Positions 8,753-16,962 of a stretch of DNA of 64,000 bases are shown one piece after another. Both the position numbers and the translations under genes were made by a program. The notes beneath the pieces are model-generated. The model did not search any database. It was not told where the DNA came from and saw only the letters and a list, made by a program, of their open reading frames with translations. Position 1 is the first letter of the stretch; every line of letters starts with the position of its first letter. Source of the DNA: Gaiellasilicea sp037720595 (GTDB taxonomy: Bacteria; Actinomycetota; Thermoleophilia; Gaiellales; Gaiellaceae); assembly GCA_037720595.1 (NCBI GenBank), contig JBBJLW010000008.1, forward strand, positions 1 through 64,000, in the 5' to 3' direction.

Positions 8753-9553
8753 GTGGCTACCTACCTCGACCTCTATCGTTATCGGGAGCTCTTCGGGAGC
8801 CTCTTCCGCCGCGACCTGCGCGCGAAGTACAAGGGCTCGGCGCTCGGCCTCCTCTGGTCGCTCGCGCATCCGGTCATGCTGATGCTCGTCTACCTCTTCG
8901 TCTTCAGCGTGATGCTCAAGATCCAGCCCGCCGACACCGAGCACTACTGGCTCTTCCTGCTTGCGGGGCTCCCCGTCTGGGTCTTCTTCGCGACCTCGTT
9001 GCAGGCCGCGTCGCGGAGCCTGCTCGAGAACGCGAACCTGATCCGCAAGGTGCGCTTCCCGCGCCAGCTCGTGCCGCTCTCGACCGTCGCGACCCAACTC
9101 GTCAGCTTCGTCGTCATGCTCGCGATCGTGATCGGGCTCAGTCTCGTCTACATCCCCGAGGCACGTGGCACGGTCTGGCTCTCGATCCCGCTCGCCGCGC
9201 TCGCCGTCTGCCTCGTCACCGGGGTCTCGCTCGCGGTTGCGTCGCTGAACGCGCTCTACCGGGACGTCGAGCATCTCGTCGCGGCGCTGCTCCTGCCGTG
9301 GTTCTTCCTCACTCCGGTGCTCTACTCGCTGGACGACATTCCGGGCCTCCGCGAGCACCCGTTCCTGATCGACGTCGTCCATTACGCGAACTTCGTAACG
9401 CCCGCGGTCGAGGCGGTACGCGACCCGATCTTCTTCGGTGTCGCTCCTGCCACCGGAGATGCCGTCTACTTGGCGGTCTCGGCGGTCGTCGCGCTCGCGC
9501 TCGGCTCGTTCGTCTTCGTCCGCGTCGACGATCGCGTCGCGGTCGAAGTCTGA
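8753..9553 (+). CDS. wzm: ABC-2 type polysaccharide export permease, Wzm-like
   Basis: 266 residues, GTG start. It opens with RELFGSLFRRDLRAKYKGSA, the cytoplasmic amphipathic start typical of O-antigen/teichoic-acid ABC permeases, followed by six hydrophobic helices. The family exports completed lipid-linked polysaccharides. The matching ATPase is not adjacent but about 7.4 kb downstream on the same strand. The 70-bp gap to the divergent upstream gene should hold both promoters. Confidence 0.85.
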   Translation: MATYLDLYRYRELFGSLFRRDLRAKYKGSALGLLWSLAHPVMLMLVYLFVFSVMLKIQPADTEHYWLFLLAGLPVWVFFATSLQAASRSLLENANLIRKVRFPRQLVPLSTVATQLVSFVVMLAIVIGLSLVYIPEARGTVWLSIPLAALAVCLVTGVSLAVASLNALYRDVEHLVAALLLPWFFLTPVLYSLDDIPGLREHPFLIDVVHYANFVTPAVEAVRDPIFFGVAPATGDAVYLAVSAVVALALGSFVFVRVDDRVAVEV

Positions 9554-9564
9554 GTGCACCGCCG

Positions 9565-11166
9565 GTGAGCCCGCCGACGCTGTCGGTCTGCTGCATCACG
9601 CGAGGGCCGAGCCGCCGTGTCGCGCTCCAGCTCGGGCTCGTCCGGGCCGTGGCGGACGAGATCGTCGTCGCGATCGACGATCGGATCGACCCCGAGCTGA
9701 CCGGGCCGCTCGTCGAGGTCGCCGACGAGGTCGTGCTCTATCCCTACGAAGAGCCGGTCGACCGGCCGGTCGGCTGGGTGCACTCCCTCTGCCGCAGCGA
9801 CTGGATCCTCTGGCTGGACGACGACGAGCTCGTCTCGAGCCGGCTCGCGCGCGAGCTCGAATCGCTCGTCCGAGCCCCCGAGGTGACGCACTACTGGCTG
9901 ACGCGACGCTGGCTCTACGGCGATGCGCGGTCGCTGCTCGACGAGGCGCCCTGGACTCCCGACTACCAGCTCCGGCTCGTGCGCAACGACCCCGCGCTGC
10001 TCTGGTTTCCCGGAATCACGCACTGGCCGATCGAGGCTATGGGTCCGCACGGCTACGTCGAGGCGCCGCTCTACCACACCGATCTGCTCCTGAACCCACT
10101 CGAGCGACGGCGCGAGAAGTCGAGCCGCTACGAGCGGCTGCTCCCCGGCAAGCGGGTCGCCGGGCTCCCGCTCAACCACGCCTACTACCTGCCGGAGGAC
10201 CGGGCCGGAGTCGCGCTCGCGCCGGTGCCCGAGGAGGATGTTGCGACGATCGAGGCGGCTCTCGCCGGGGATCCGTGGGGCGAGCGGACGGCCCCGCCGG
10301 GCGACCTGCGCCGCGCGAGGCGGGCCGAGGTAGATCTGCACTGGCACGGGCGGCCTGCAACGTCGGAGCTGTACCGGGCTCGACTCCAGCCACTCCGCGC
10401 GGAGCTCTCGCTAGCGGCGCGCGAGACGCGCGCGCTCGACGTCCGGATCTCGAACGAGGGCACGCACACCTGGCCGCCGGGGCTGCTGGGCTACCCGCAG
10501 ATCCGCGTCAGTTACCGCTGGCGCAGGCCGGACGGGAGTGTTCTGGTCGACGACGGACTGCGGACGACGTTCCCCCATGCGGTCCGGCCCGGCGACACCG
10601 CCCTCGTCCCAGTCGATGTGACCGCACCTGCAAAGCCGGGGGCGTACTCGCTCGAACTCGACCTGGTACACGAGCACGTGCGCTGGTTCGCGACGCCGGT
10701 CGAGGTCCGCGTCGAGGTCGTTCCGCAGCTGCTCGTACTTCTCGCAGGAGCCGACGAGAACACCCTCGCCGAGCTCGCAGCCGCCGTCTGCGAGGCTGTG
10801 CCGGGCGTCGAGGCGGCCTACGTCGGCGCGGGGAGCGGCGGCGGCTACCGCTCGATTCCGGGGGCGCGCCGCTACGTGCTCGAGGGCGGACGCCCCTCCC
10901 GGCCGGCCACGCTCTGGCGCGCTGCCCGGCTGCTCCTGAGCGCGCGGCAACTCCGGCGCGGCGGCCGGCCGTCGGTTGCCGACGAGTTTCTCGAACCGTT
11001 CGCCGAGGTCGGGCTCGTGCTCGATCTCGGTCGAGTGGAGGGACGACGCGAGCGCTTCCAGCACCGCACGGCGCTGCGGGCGGTGCGCACCCTCGGGATT
11101 CCGGTCGTGGAGGTGTCGGGTCCGGAGGCTGCGCTCGCAGCGGTCGGGAAGACCGTGCCCCGGTGA
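9565..11166 (+). CDS. GT2-like glycosyltransferase with Ig-like domain
   Basis: 533 residues from GTG 9565; this start leaves a 12-base gap after the permease. The N-terminus is a GT-A fold: LSVCCITRG, then DEIVVAIDDR and ILWLDDDELVS, which contains the metal-binding DxD-like acidic cluster. Residues about 275-390 form an Ig-like beta domain (RISNEGTHTWP, VDDGLRTTFPHAVRPGDTA, LDLVHEHVRWF). The last 140 residues are of unknown fold. The same Ig-like pattern recurs in the protein at 14192-15004. The stop overlaps the next start. Confidence 0.7.
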   Translation: MSPPTLSVCCITRGPSRRVALQLGLVRAVADEIVVAIDDRIDPELTGPLVEVADEVVLYPYEEPVDRPVGWVHSLCRSDWILWLDDDELVSSRLARELESLVRAPEVTHYWLTRRWLYGDARSLLDEAPWTPDYQLRLVRNDPALLWFPGITHWPIEAMGPHGYVEAPLYHTDLLLNPLERRREKSSRYERLLPGKRVAGLPLNHAYYLPEDRAGVALAPVPEEDVATIEAALAGDPWGERTAPPGDLRRARRAEVDLHWHGRPATSELYRARLQPLRAELSLAARETRALDVRISNEGTHTWPPGLLGYPQIRVSYRWRRPDGSVLVDDGLRTTFPHAVRPGDTALVPVDVTAPAKPGAYSLELDLVHEHVRWFATPVEVRVEVVPQLLVLLAGADENTLAELAAAVCEAVPGVEAAYVGAGSGGGYRSIPGARRYVLEGGRPSRPATLWRAARLLLSARQLRRGGRPSVADEFLEPFAEVGLVLDLGRVEGRRERFQHRTALRAVRTLGIPVVEVSGPEAALAAVGKTVPR

Positions 11167-12182
11167 CGCTCGTGCTGCCGGACGAGCTCGCACGCCGTCT
11201 GCGCGGCCGCAAAGTCCTAATCACGGGCGGACTCGGGTTCATCGGCTCCAACCTGGCGTTCGCGCTCGTCGACGCAGGCTGCGACGTCACGCTCATCGAT
11301 GCGCTCGTGCCGGGGCACGGGGCCAACCAGGCGAACGTCGAGGGGCTCGAGGGAGCGGCGATCGTAGTCGCCGATCTCCGCGACTCGGAGCAGCTCGCCC
11401 CGCTCGTCGAGCGCACAGAGCTCCTCTTCAACCTCGCTGGCCAGACGAGCCATCTCGACTCGATGGAGGATCCTTTTGGGGATCTCGCGCTGAACTGCGC
11501 AGCGCAGCTCGCGCTGTTGGAGAGCTGCCGGCGCTGCAACCCGCACGTACGGATCGTCTTCGCCGGAACCCGCCAGGTCTACGGCCGGCCGCAGTTCCTG
11601 CCGGTGTCCGAAGAGCATCCGATCGACCCGGTCGACGTGAACGGAATCCACAAGCTCGCCGCCGAGTGGTACCACCTCCTCTACGGCCGCGTCTACGGCC
11701 CCACCGTCAGCGTGTTGCGGCTGACGAACACCTACGGCCCGCGGATGCGGATCCGCGATGCCCGCCAGACCTTCCTCGGGATCTGGATCAAGCAGCTGCT
11801 GACCGGCGAGCGAATCCAGATCTATGGAGACGGCTCGCAGCGGCGGGACTTCACCTACGTGGACGACGCGGTGCGGGCGCTCTGCCTCGCAGTCGTCGAC
11901 GACACCTTGGCGGACGAGGTGCTGAACGTCGGCTCGCGCGAGCCGGTCAGCCTGCTCGAGCTCGCCCAGCGCCTCGTCGCCCTGAACGGCGGCGGCGAGT
12001 ACGAGCTCGTCCCGTTCCCGCCAGACCGGCTCGCGATCGACATCGGCGACTACTTCGCCGACTCGTCCAAGCTCGAGCAGCGGCTCGGCTGGTCGCCGGA
12101 GGTCGAGCTCGACGAGGGACTCCGTCGCACGCTCGAGTACTTCCGCGGCAAGAGCGAGCCCTACTGGGGAGAACCCCGATGA
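11163..12182 (+). CDS. NAD-dependent epimerase/dehydratase (extended SDR) lacking the usual catalytic Tyr
   Basis: 339 residues, GTG overlapping the upstream stop. ITGGLGFIGSNLA near residue 20 is the Rossmann glycine motif. FAGTRQVYG supplies the Ser/Thr region, RLTNTYGPRM and YGDGSQRRDFTYVDDAVRA are extended-SDR signatures. Where YxxxK is expected the sequence reads DVNGIHKLAAE, so the Tyr position is Asn. It may work by altered chemistry or be specialised. It sits in a coupled block with an aminotransferase and a methyltransferase, suggesting synthesis of a modified amino-sugar. Confidence 0.8.
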   Translation: MTLVLPDELARRLRGRKVLITGGLGFIGSNLAFALVDAGCDVTLIDALVPGHGANQANVEGLEGAAIVVADLRDSEQLAPLVERTELLFNLAGQTSHLDSMEDPFGDLALNCAAQLALLESCRRCNPHVRIVFAGTRQVYGRPQFLPVSEEHPIDPVDVNGIHKLAAEWYHLLYGRVYGPTVSVLRLTNTYGPRMRIRDARQTFLGIWIKQLLTGERIQIYGDGSQRRDFTYVDDAVRALCLAVVDDTLADEVLNVGSREPVSLLELAQRLVALNGGGEYELVPFPPDRLAIDIGDYFADSSKLEQRLGWSPEVELDEGLRRTLEYFRGKSEPYWGEPR

Positions 12183-13285
12183 CACTGCCGGTGACGGTTC
12201 CGTTCCTCGATCTGCGGCGCGAGACCGAGGAGCTGCGGGGAGCGCTCGACACTGCGTTCGAGCGCGTGCTCGACAGCGGAGTCTTTCTCGGCGGGGGCGA
12301 GGTTGCGGCGTTCGAGGAGGAGCTCGCTGCCTGGTGCGGTGCCCGCGAGGCGGTCGCCGTCGGCTCCGGCACGGATGCACTCGAGTTCGCGCTCCGTGCC
12401 GTCGGGGTCGGGCCCGGCGATGAGGTCATCACGGCAGCGAGTACGTGCGTCCCGACGGTGGCGGCGATCGTCGCGTCGGGAGCGACGCCGGTGCTCGCCG
12501 ACATCGATCCGGTCAGCTACACCCTCGACCCCGATTCCGTGGAGGACGCCTGTGGTGCGCGAACCCGCGCCGTCGTTCCCGTTCATCTCTATGGACAGTG
12601 CGCCGAGCTCACGCCGCTGCTCGAGCTCGCGCGCGAACGCAGTCTGGCGGTTGTGGACGACGCGGCGCAGGCGCACGGCGCAGAGCTCGGCGAGCGGCGC
12701 GTCGGCGGCCTGTGCACTGCGACGGCGTTCAGCTTCTACCCGACGAAGAACCTCGGCGCGCTCGGCGACGGCGGCGCCGTTCTGACCGACGATCCGGAGC
12801 TGGCGGCCCGGGTGCGGCGGCTGCGTTCCTACGGCGAGATCGAGCGCTATCGCTCGGCCGAGTACGGGCGCAACAGCCGACTGGACGCCCTCCAGGCGGC
12901 TGTACTGCGGGTAAAGCTGCCGCGGCTCGACGGTTGGAACGACCGCCGGCGCGAGCTCGCCGAACGTTACGACCACCGGCTCGCGGATACCGGTCTGGCG
13001 CTCCCGGCCGAGTCGCCTGGCACCCGGCACGCCTGGCACCTCTACGTCGTCCGGGTGGGCGAGCGGGAGCGGCTCCGTGAAGTTCTCGCGTCGCGAGGGA
13101 TCGAGACGCTCGTCCACTATCCTCGCGCCTTGCACCAGCATCCCGGATACCGCTCGCTCGCTCGTCCAGGCCTCGAGCACAGCGAGGAGCTTGCGCGATC
13201 GGCGCTCAGCCTGCCGCTCTACCCGCAGCTCGAGGAGGACGAGGTCGAACTCGTTTGCGCGGCGCTCGACGAGTCGCTCCCGTGA
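12179..13285 (+). CDS. DegT/DnrJ/EryC1/StrS family PLP-dependent sugar aminotransferase
   Basis: 368 residues with ATGA overlap to the preceding dehydrogenase gene. Motifs in order: FLDLRRETEEL at the N-terminus, VGSGTDALEFALRA (cofactor phosphate loop), VVDDAAQAHGA (Asp for the pyridine nitrogen), and SFYPTKNLGALGDGGA with the Schiff-base Lys. The family transaminates keto-sugar nucleotides. The neighbouring SDR probably provides the keto-sugar, and the coupled methyltransferase may modify the product. Exact sugar unknown. Confidence 0.9.
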   Translation: MTLPVTVPFLDLRRETEELRGALDTAFERVLDSGVFLGGGEVAAFEEELAAWCGAREAVAVGSGTDALEFALRAVGVGPGDEVITAASTCVPTVAAIVASGATPVLADIDPVSYTLDPDSVEDACGARTRAVVPVHLYGQCAELTPLLELARERSLAVVDDAAQAHGAELGERRVGGLCTATAFSFYPTKNLGALGDGGAVLTDDPELAARVRRLRSYGEIERYRSAEYGRNSRLDALQAAVLRVKLPRLDGWNDRRRELAERYDHRLADTGLALPAESPGTRHAWHLYVVRVGERERLREVLASRGIETLVHYPRALHQHPGYRSLARPGLEHSEELARSALSLPLYPQLEEDEVELVCAALDESLP

Positions 13286-14229
13286 GCTTCCGCTGGAAGC
13301 TGAAGTGGCTCGTCAAAGCGGTGACGCCGCCGATCATCCTCCTCGGCGTCAAGGTGATCTCGATCAGGCTCGGCCTCCGGCGGCCCGACGGGCAACCCGA
13401 GCAGCCCGTACCTGCCGCTGAACTGGATCCGGCCGCCGAATGGGAGTACGTCCCCGAGGGCTGGATGCGAGCCGAGACCGACCCGAGCGTGAAGGGCTGG
13501 GATGTCGAGGCCGTCGCCGCTGCATATCGCGAGAAGTGGCCGCGCTTCCTTCGCGCTCTCGAGGGCGCCCGGCCGCTCGGTGTCTATCACGAGGTCGCTG
13601 CAGGCGACGAGGTGTCCGGCGAGGATGCGGCCGCGCACAACCTTGTGCTCACGTTCGCGTACGTCGCCGCGCTCGCCGCACACGGGAAGGCGCGATTGAC
13701 GTTCCTGGATTGGGGTGGGAGTCTCGGTCATTACGGCGCGATCGCCCGTGCAGTTCTCCCGGTCGAGGTCGACTATCACTGCCGCGAGGTCGCCCAGACG
13801 GTTGCCGCAGCGCGCGAGGAGGGCGTCGAGGGCCGGTTCGTTTCGGACGACTCGTGGGCCGACCGGACGTACGACCTCGTGCTGGCGAGCGGCTCGCTCC
13901 AGTACGCCGAGGACTGGCGTTCCCAGCTGGTCGAACTTGCCCGGGTCTGCGGCGGCTACCTCTACGTCACGAGGCTTCCCTACTCCCGCACAGCCGCCTC
14001 GTTCCACATCCTCCAGCGCGCCTATCGGTACGGGTACGAGACCGAGTACGTCGGCTGGGTCGTCAACCGCGAGGAGCTGCTCGAAGCCGCACTGACGCTC
14101 GGGCTTACCCTCGAGCGGGAGCTCGTGATCGACGCCTGGCTTTCCGCGCCGGGCGCGCCGGAGGATCCGATCGGCCACCGCGGCTTCCTCTTCAGCGTCG
14201 GCGACGTCGGCGGGCCAGCTCCAGCCTGA
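13282..14229 (+). CDS. putative methyltransferase, LIC12133/TIGR04325-like
   Basis: 315 residues, GTG in a GTGA overlap with the aminotransferase. A basic N-terminal helix (KLKWLVKAVTPPIILLG) is followed by WEYVPEGW and a Rossmann-type segment LTFLDWGGSLGHYGAIA (about 146-162), the SAM-binding glycine loop of putative methyltransferases of this family, which occur in surface-glycan clusters. Family assignment is from remembered pattern and not tested. It overlaps the convergent gene downstream by 38 bases. Confidence 0.65.
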   Translation: MSFRWKLKWLVKAVTPPIILLGVKVISIRLGLRRPDGQPEQPVPAAELDPAAEWEYVPEGWMRAETDPSVKGWDVEAVAAAYREKWPRFLRALEGARPLGVYHEVAAGDEVSGEDAAAHNLVLTFAYVAALAAHGKARLTFLDWGGSLGHYGAIARAVLPVEVDYHCREVAQTVAAAREEGVEGRFVSDDSWADRTYDLVLASGSLQYAEDWRSQLVELARVCGGYLYVTRLPYSRTAASFHILQRAYRYGYETEYVGWVVNREELLEAALTLGLTLERELVIDAWLSAPGAPEDPIGHRGFLFSVGDVGGPAPA

Positions 14230-15004
14230 TCCGACCGTCGAACAGCCAGGTCTCGCCGTTCGGCTCGTATGCGGGTAGGCCGGCGTGCTCGGCGGGCTCG
14301 AGGCCCGCGAGCAGGGAGGGAAGGAGGAGCGGATGCGGGAAGCCAGGATTGCGCCCGCCGCCGGGCGCCCACGCTTGGAGCGAGCGGTCGGACGATGCGA
14401 TCGACCCGCCCACAGCCGCGAAGCCCTCGGCGTGCGCGTCGAGCAGCCGTCTCGACCAATCGGGAGCAGGAATCGAGCCGGCGACGAGGTGGGCGATCGC
14501 GACGGGACTCTCGCGAACCAGCGGCTCTTCCTGTCCGGCGAGCGCGGACACGGTGCGCTCGTTCGAGTCGCCCCAGATTGCGACCCCTAGCCGGCGCTCG
14601 TCGATCCGCGGCCGCACCTCCACCTCGAGCTCGAGCGGGGTGACACCGACGTCGCCCCACCAGAAGCGGAACTCCTCGAGGAAGTCGAACGCGAGCCGAT
14701 AGCCGCCGGGCGGTTGAGGAATCCCGACGGCGAGCTCGAGCTCGGCGGTCTCGCCCGGCGCGACGGGCTGCTCGAGCGGAGTCCGCAATCCGTCCCAGAC
14801 GATCGGGTTGCCGCGTCGGTCCAGCCAGTGATAGGAGGCCAGCACACCGGTTTGACCGCTCGCGCGCCAGGTGGCGGAGCCGGCGTTCTGGAGCCGCAGC
14901 CGCGCGGTTCCCGCGGTGCCCGCGCGGAGCTCGGGTAACTCGTAGCCGAGCCAGCGGATTGCGAGCGGGCCGACCGTAACGGGATGCTCGCCGACGCGAT
15001 TCAT
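14192..15004 (-). CDS. hypothetical protein with Ig-like domain
   Basis: 270 residues. The first 130 form a beta-rich domain with LPELRAGTAGTARLRLQN, WDGLRTPLEQPVAPGETAE and LAFDFLEEFRFWWGD, which is the same pattern as the middle domain of the GT2-like protein at 9565-11166. The remaining half has no motif I recognise; the protein ends in an Arg-rich tail. No signal peptide is evident. It faces the polysaccharide genes and overlaps the methyltransferase gene 3' end by 38 bases. A glycan-binding or scaffolding role would be a guess. Confidence 0.6.
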   Translation of the reverse strand: MNRVGEHPVTVGPLAIRWLGYELPELRAGTAGTARLRLQNAGSATWRASGQTGVLASYHWLDRRGNPIVWDGLRTPLEQPVAPGETAELELAVGIPQPPGGYRLAFDFLEEFRFWWGDVGVTPLELEVEVRPRIDERRLGVAIWGDSNERTVSALAGQEEPLVRESPVAIAHLVAGSIPAPDWSRRLLDAHAEGFAAVGGSIASSDRSLQAWAPGGGRNPGFPHPLLLPSLLAGLEPAEHAGLPAYEPNGETWLFDGRIRLELARRRRRR

Positions 15005-15025
15005 GGCGTAGCTAGCCTACTTCGC

Positions 15026-16060
15026 GTGTCCGAGACGCCCCTTCTCGTTCGTGCGGCGCGGCTCGAGCCCGTCGAGCGGACGCCGGTGTGGTTCATGCGC
15101 CAGGCGGGCCGCTCGCTCCCGGAGTACCGCGAGATCCGCAAGACGCACACGCTCTTCGATGTCTGCCGCGAGCCCGAGCTCTGTGCCGAGGTGACGCTGC
15201 AGCCGGTGCTCCGCCACGACGTCGACGCGGCGGTGATGTTCGCGGACATCATGCTTCCCCTGCTCGGAATGGGCGTCGACGTCGAGCTCGTCGAGAACGT
15301 CGGCCCGGTGATCGCCGATCCGATCCGAACGTGGGCCGATGTCGAGAAGCTGACGACGCCGGACCCGGAGGAATCGGTGCCTTTCATCCTCGAGGCCGTT
15401 CGAATCGTCCGCCGCGAGCTCCGCCCCGACCAGGCCGTGATCGGCTTCTGCGGCGGCCCGTTCACCGTGGCGGGCTACCTGATCGAGGGGAAGCCGAGCC
15501 GCGAGTTCCTCCAGGTGAAGCGGCTGATGTACGCACACTCGGACGTCTGGCATGCGCTGATGGAGAAATTGACTGTTGCGTTCTCGTCCTACATCCAGGC
15601 GAAGATGCGAGCCGGAGCCGACGCGATCCAGCTCTTCGACTCCTGGGTCGGGGCCCTCTCGCCGGCCGACTACGAGGAATTCGTCCAGCCGTACTCGGCG
15701 CGGATCCTGGCCGCCGTCGATTGCCCCACGATTCACTTCGGCACGGGCACCGCGACGCTCCTGCGGCAGATGGCCGACGCGGGCGGCGACGTGATCGGGC
15801 TCGACTGGCGAATCCCGCTCGACTGGGGCTGGGAGGTCGTCGGCGAGGATCGCGGCGTCCAGGGGAACCTCGACGGCGCCTTGCTCTTCGGCCCGTGGGA
15901 GCGGGTCGAGCGCGCGACGCTCGACGTGCTCGCGCGCGCCGCGGGCCGGCCGGGCCACATCTTCAACCTCGGCCACGGCGTCATGCCCGACACAGACCCG
16001 GAGGTCCTCGGCCGCCTGCGGGCCTTCGTCCACGAGCAGACCGCACGCGTCACGGTATGA
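15026..16060 (+). CDS. hemE: uroporphyrinogen decarboxylase
   Basis: 344 residues from GTG 15026, which gives the usual length. Signature sequences are FMRQAGRSLPEYR near residue 24 (substrate-binding Arg), FADIMLPLLGMGVDVE, FCGGPFTVAGYLIEGK, DSWVGALSPADY and FNLGHGVMPDTDP near the C-terminus. The enzyme decarboxylates uroporphyrinogen III to coproporphyrinogen III in the cytoplasm. It is translationally coupled (ATGA) to the ferrochelatase gene. These two heme genes lie inside a surface-polysaccharide region. Confidence 0.96.
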   Translation: MSETPLLVRAARLEPVERTPVWFMRQAGRSLPEYREIRKTHTLFDVCREPELCAEVTLQPVLRHDVDAAVMFADIMLPLLGMGVDVELVENVGPVIADPIRTWADVEKLTTPDPEESVPFILEAVRIVRRELRPDQAVIGFCGGPFTVAGYLIEGKPSREFLQVKRLMYAHSDVWHALMEKLTVAFSSYIQAKMRAGADAIQLFDSWVGALSPADYEEFVQPYSARILAAVDCPTIHFGTGTATLLRQMADAGGDVIGLDWRIPLDWGWEVVGEDRGVQGNLDGALLFGPWERVERATLDVLARAAGRPGHIFNLGHGVMPDTDPEVLGRLRAFVHEQTARVTV

Positions 16061-16962
16061 ACCGCGTCGCTGTGGTGCTGATGGCCTATGGGTCGCCGGA
16101 TCGGATCGAGGACGTGCCTGCCTATTACGCGGACATCCGCGGCGGTCGACCGATCCGGCCGGAGTTGATGGAGGATCTCGTGGAGCGCTACCGGCGCCTC
16201 GGGATCGAGGAGTCGAACCCACTCAACGAGATCACCGAGGCGACGCGCGCCGCGCTCGAGGCCGAGCTCGACCTGCCGGTGTTCACGGGCATGCGCCACT
16301 GGCAGCCGCGCATCGCCGAGGCGGCCGATCGCGCGATCGCGGGCGGGGCGAAGACCGTCGTTGGGCTCGTTCTGGCCCCGCACTACTCCTCCATGTCGAT
16401 CGAGAAGTACCGCGGATTGCTCGTGCGGGCGATCGACGACCGTGCGGAGCTGCGCTTCGTCGAGCGTTGGGGCGACGATCCGGGCTTCGTCGCCCTGCTC
16501 GCCGACCGCCTGGTAACAGGTGGTTACAAGGAGTCGCACGTCGTCTTCACCGCGCATTCTCTCCCTGCCCGGATCCTCGACGAGGGCGATCCCTACGTGG
16601 ACGAGTTGATGGCGACGTCGACGTCTATCGCGCAGCGCGCAGAACTGAGCGGCTGGTCATTCTCCTTCCAGAGCGAGTCCCCTACAGGGGAGCCATGGTT
16701 GGGTCCCGACATTCTCGATCACCTAGAAGAGCTCGCCGCCAAGGGCGTTCGCGACGTCGTGCTCTGCCCTGTCGGCTTCGTCGCAGACCATCTCGAGATC
16801 ACATGGGATCTCGACACCGAGGCCGTCGAGCGCGCGGGCGAGCTCGGGATAGAGCTGCGACGGATCGAGATGCCGAACGCCGATCCGGCCTTCGTACGGG
16901 TGCTCGCGAGCGTGGCCCGAGCCGAGCTCGGCGAGGCCGCGGCGGTACCTTCAGGAGCGTGA
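16057..16962 (+). CDS. hemH: ferrochelatase (coproporphyrin type likely)
   Basis: 301 residues. Opens VAVVLMAYGSP; has YRRLGIEESNPLNEIT, VVFTAHSLPARI with the catalytic His near 170, and PVGFVADHLEITWDLD with the conserved Glu. Ferrochelatases insert iron into a porphyrin. Actinobacteria generally use the coproporphyrin-dependent route (CpfC), so coproporphyrin III is the likely substrate; that is family knowledge and not visible here. Start overlaps the hemE stop and its own stop overlaps the next GTG. Confidence 0.93.
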   Translation: MNRVAVVLMAYGSPDRIEDVPAYYADIRGGRPIRPELMEDLVERYRRLGIEESNPLNEITEATRAALEAELDLPVFTGMRHWQPRIAEAADRAIAGGAKTVVGLVLAPHYSSMSIEKYRGLLVRAIDDRAELRFVERWGDDPGFVALLADRLVTGGYKESHVVFTAHSLPARILDEGDPYVDELMATSTSIAQRAELSGWSFSFQSESPTGEPWLGPDILDHLEELAAKGVRDVVLCPVGFVADHLEITWDLDTEAVERAGELGIELRRIEMPNADPAFVRVLASVARAELGEAAAVPSGA

